Shown here: piece after piece, positions 63,936 to 64,000 of the stretch
Position numbering within the stretch: the stretch's first letter is position 1
Layout of the letters: the number at the start of each line of letters is the position of its first letter
DNA from: Pseudeuparius sepicola
Lineage: Eukaryota; Arthropoda; Insecta; Coleoptera; Anthribidae
DNA length: 64,000 nucleotides
Direction: 5' to 3'
NCBI GenBank assembly: GCA_963920635.1
Contig: OY987299.1
Span: 66,694,692 to 66,758,691 of the forward strand
Notes under the pieces: model-generated
The model's input: the letters and a program-made list of their open reading frames with translations, nothing else
Told to the model about the DNA's origin: nothing
The model's database searches: none
Translations under genes and position numbers: made by a program

Positions 63936-64000
63936 ACAAAATATAAAGAAAAAATCGCGATTAAAAACTAAAAACGCATCTCTCAAAAAAGCATGCCACG

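Overview
This is AT-rich eukaryotic DNA from an arthropod, most likely an insect. The signs are errantivirus-type LTR elements with env, a BEL/Pao gag remnant, a PHD-ORF1 type LINE, Tc1/mariner and P-type DNA transposons, a Polinton/Maverick, and one spliced exon of a conserved animal RhoGEF gene. I cannot fix the order; the intron-bearing DDE transposase family and the Polinton type would fit Hemiptera, which is inference. Nearly every recognisable coding region belongs to a mobile element, most are broken, and many elements are nested in one another. No bacterial features, tRNA, rRNA or CRISPR are visible.

Layout. 1-6220 (minus): errantivirus-like element A, cut by the left window edge inside env. 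7545-9500: LTR-like piece, BEL/Pao gag remnant and MITE pieces. 10428-18010: a DNA transposon copy with 82-bp terminal inverted repeats, split by errantivirus-like element B (10905-17930, both LTRs present). 18518-21031: a TTAA palindromic MITE and a second copy of the 82-bp TIR transposon, which carries two further nested elements, one with a P-type 8-bp target duplication and a decayed THAP domain. 22657-22855 (minus): one host exon of a beta-PIX/ARHGEF7-type RhoGEF with proper splice sites. 23859-27158: intron-containing Tc1/mariner-superfamily transposon interrupted by a complex inverted-duplication insert. 27421-31040 (minus): LINE with endonuclease and reverse transcriptase. 31873-33482: second Tc1/mariner relative.

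34708-43470: long foldback element split by Ty3/gypsy element C (34785-42409, 356/369-bp LTRs, ATAT target duplication). Element C is the most unusual object here. The reading frame that encodes its reverse transcriptase begins with an ADP-ribose-binding macrodomain of the TARG1/OARD1 type with both catalytic residues retained. 45060-45550 is a T-rich degenerate tandem region.

45560-59100: a decayed Polinton/Maverick (adintovirus-like) with protein-primed DNA polymerase B on plus, and an intact unknown 215-residue ORF, a retroviral-type integrase and a parvovirus-like phospholipase A2 protein on minus. It is split at 51.13-57.79 kb by Ty3/gypsy element D, which carries two extra ORFs after integrase, each behind a good 3' splice site, and a long LTR-like region with its own TATA box, splice sites and tandem repeats. 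No major or minor capsid gene was recognised in the Polinton.

59.4-64 kb holds a transposase tail remnant, a roughly 120-bp diverged satellite, a candidate terminal exon of an unknown host gene (62992-63170, minus) and an inverted-repeat MITE.

No set of intact genes works together here. The functional logic is that of each element: gag/protease/RT/integrase/env for retroelements, polymerase plus integrase plus virion proteins for the Polinton, and a transposase for each DNA transposon.
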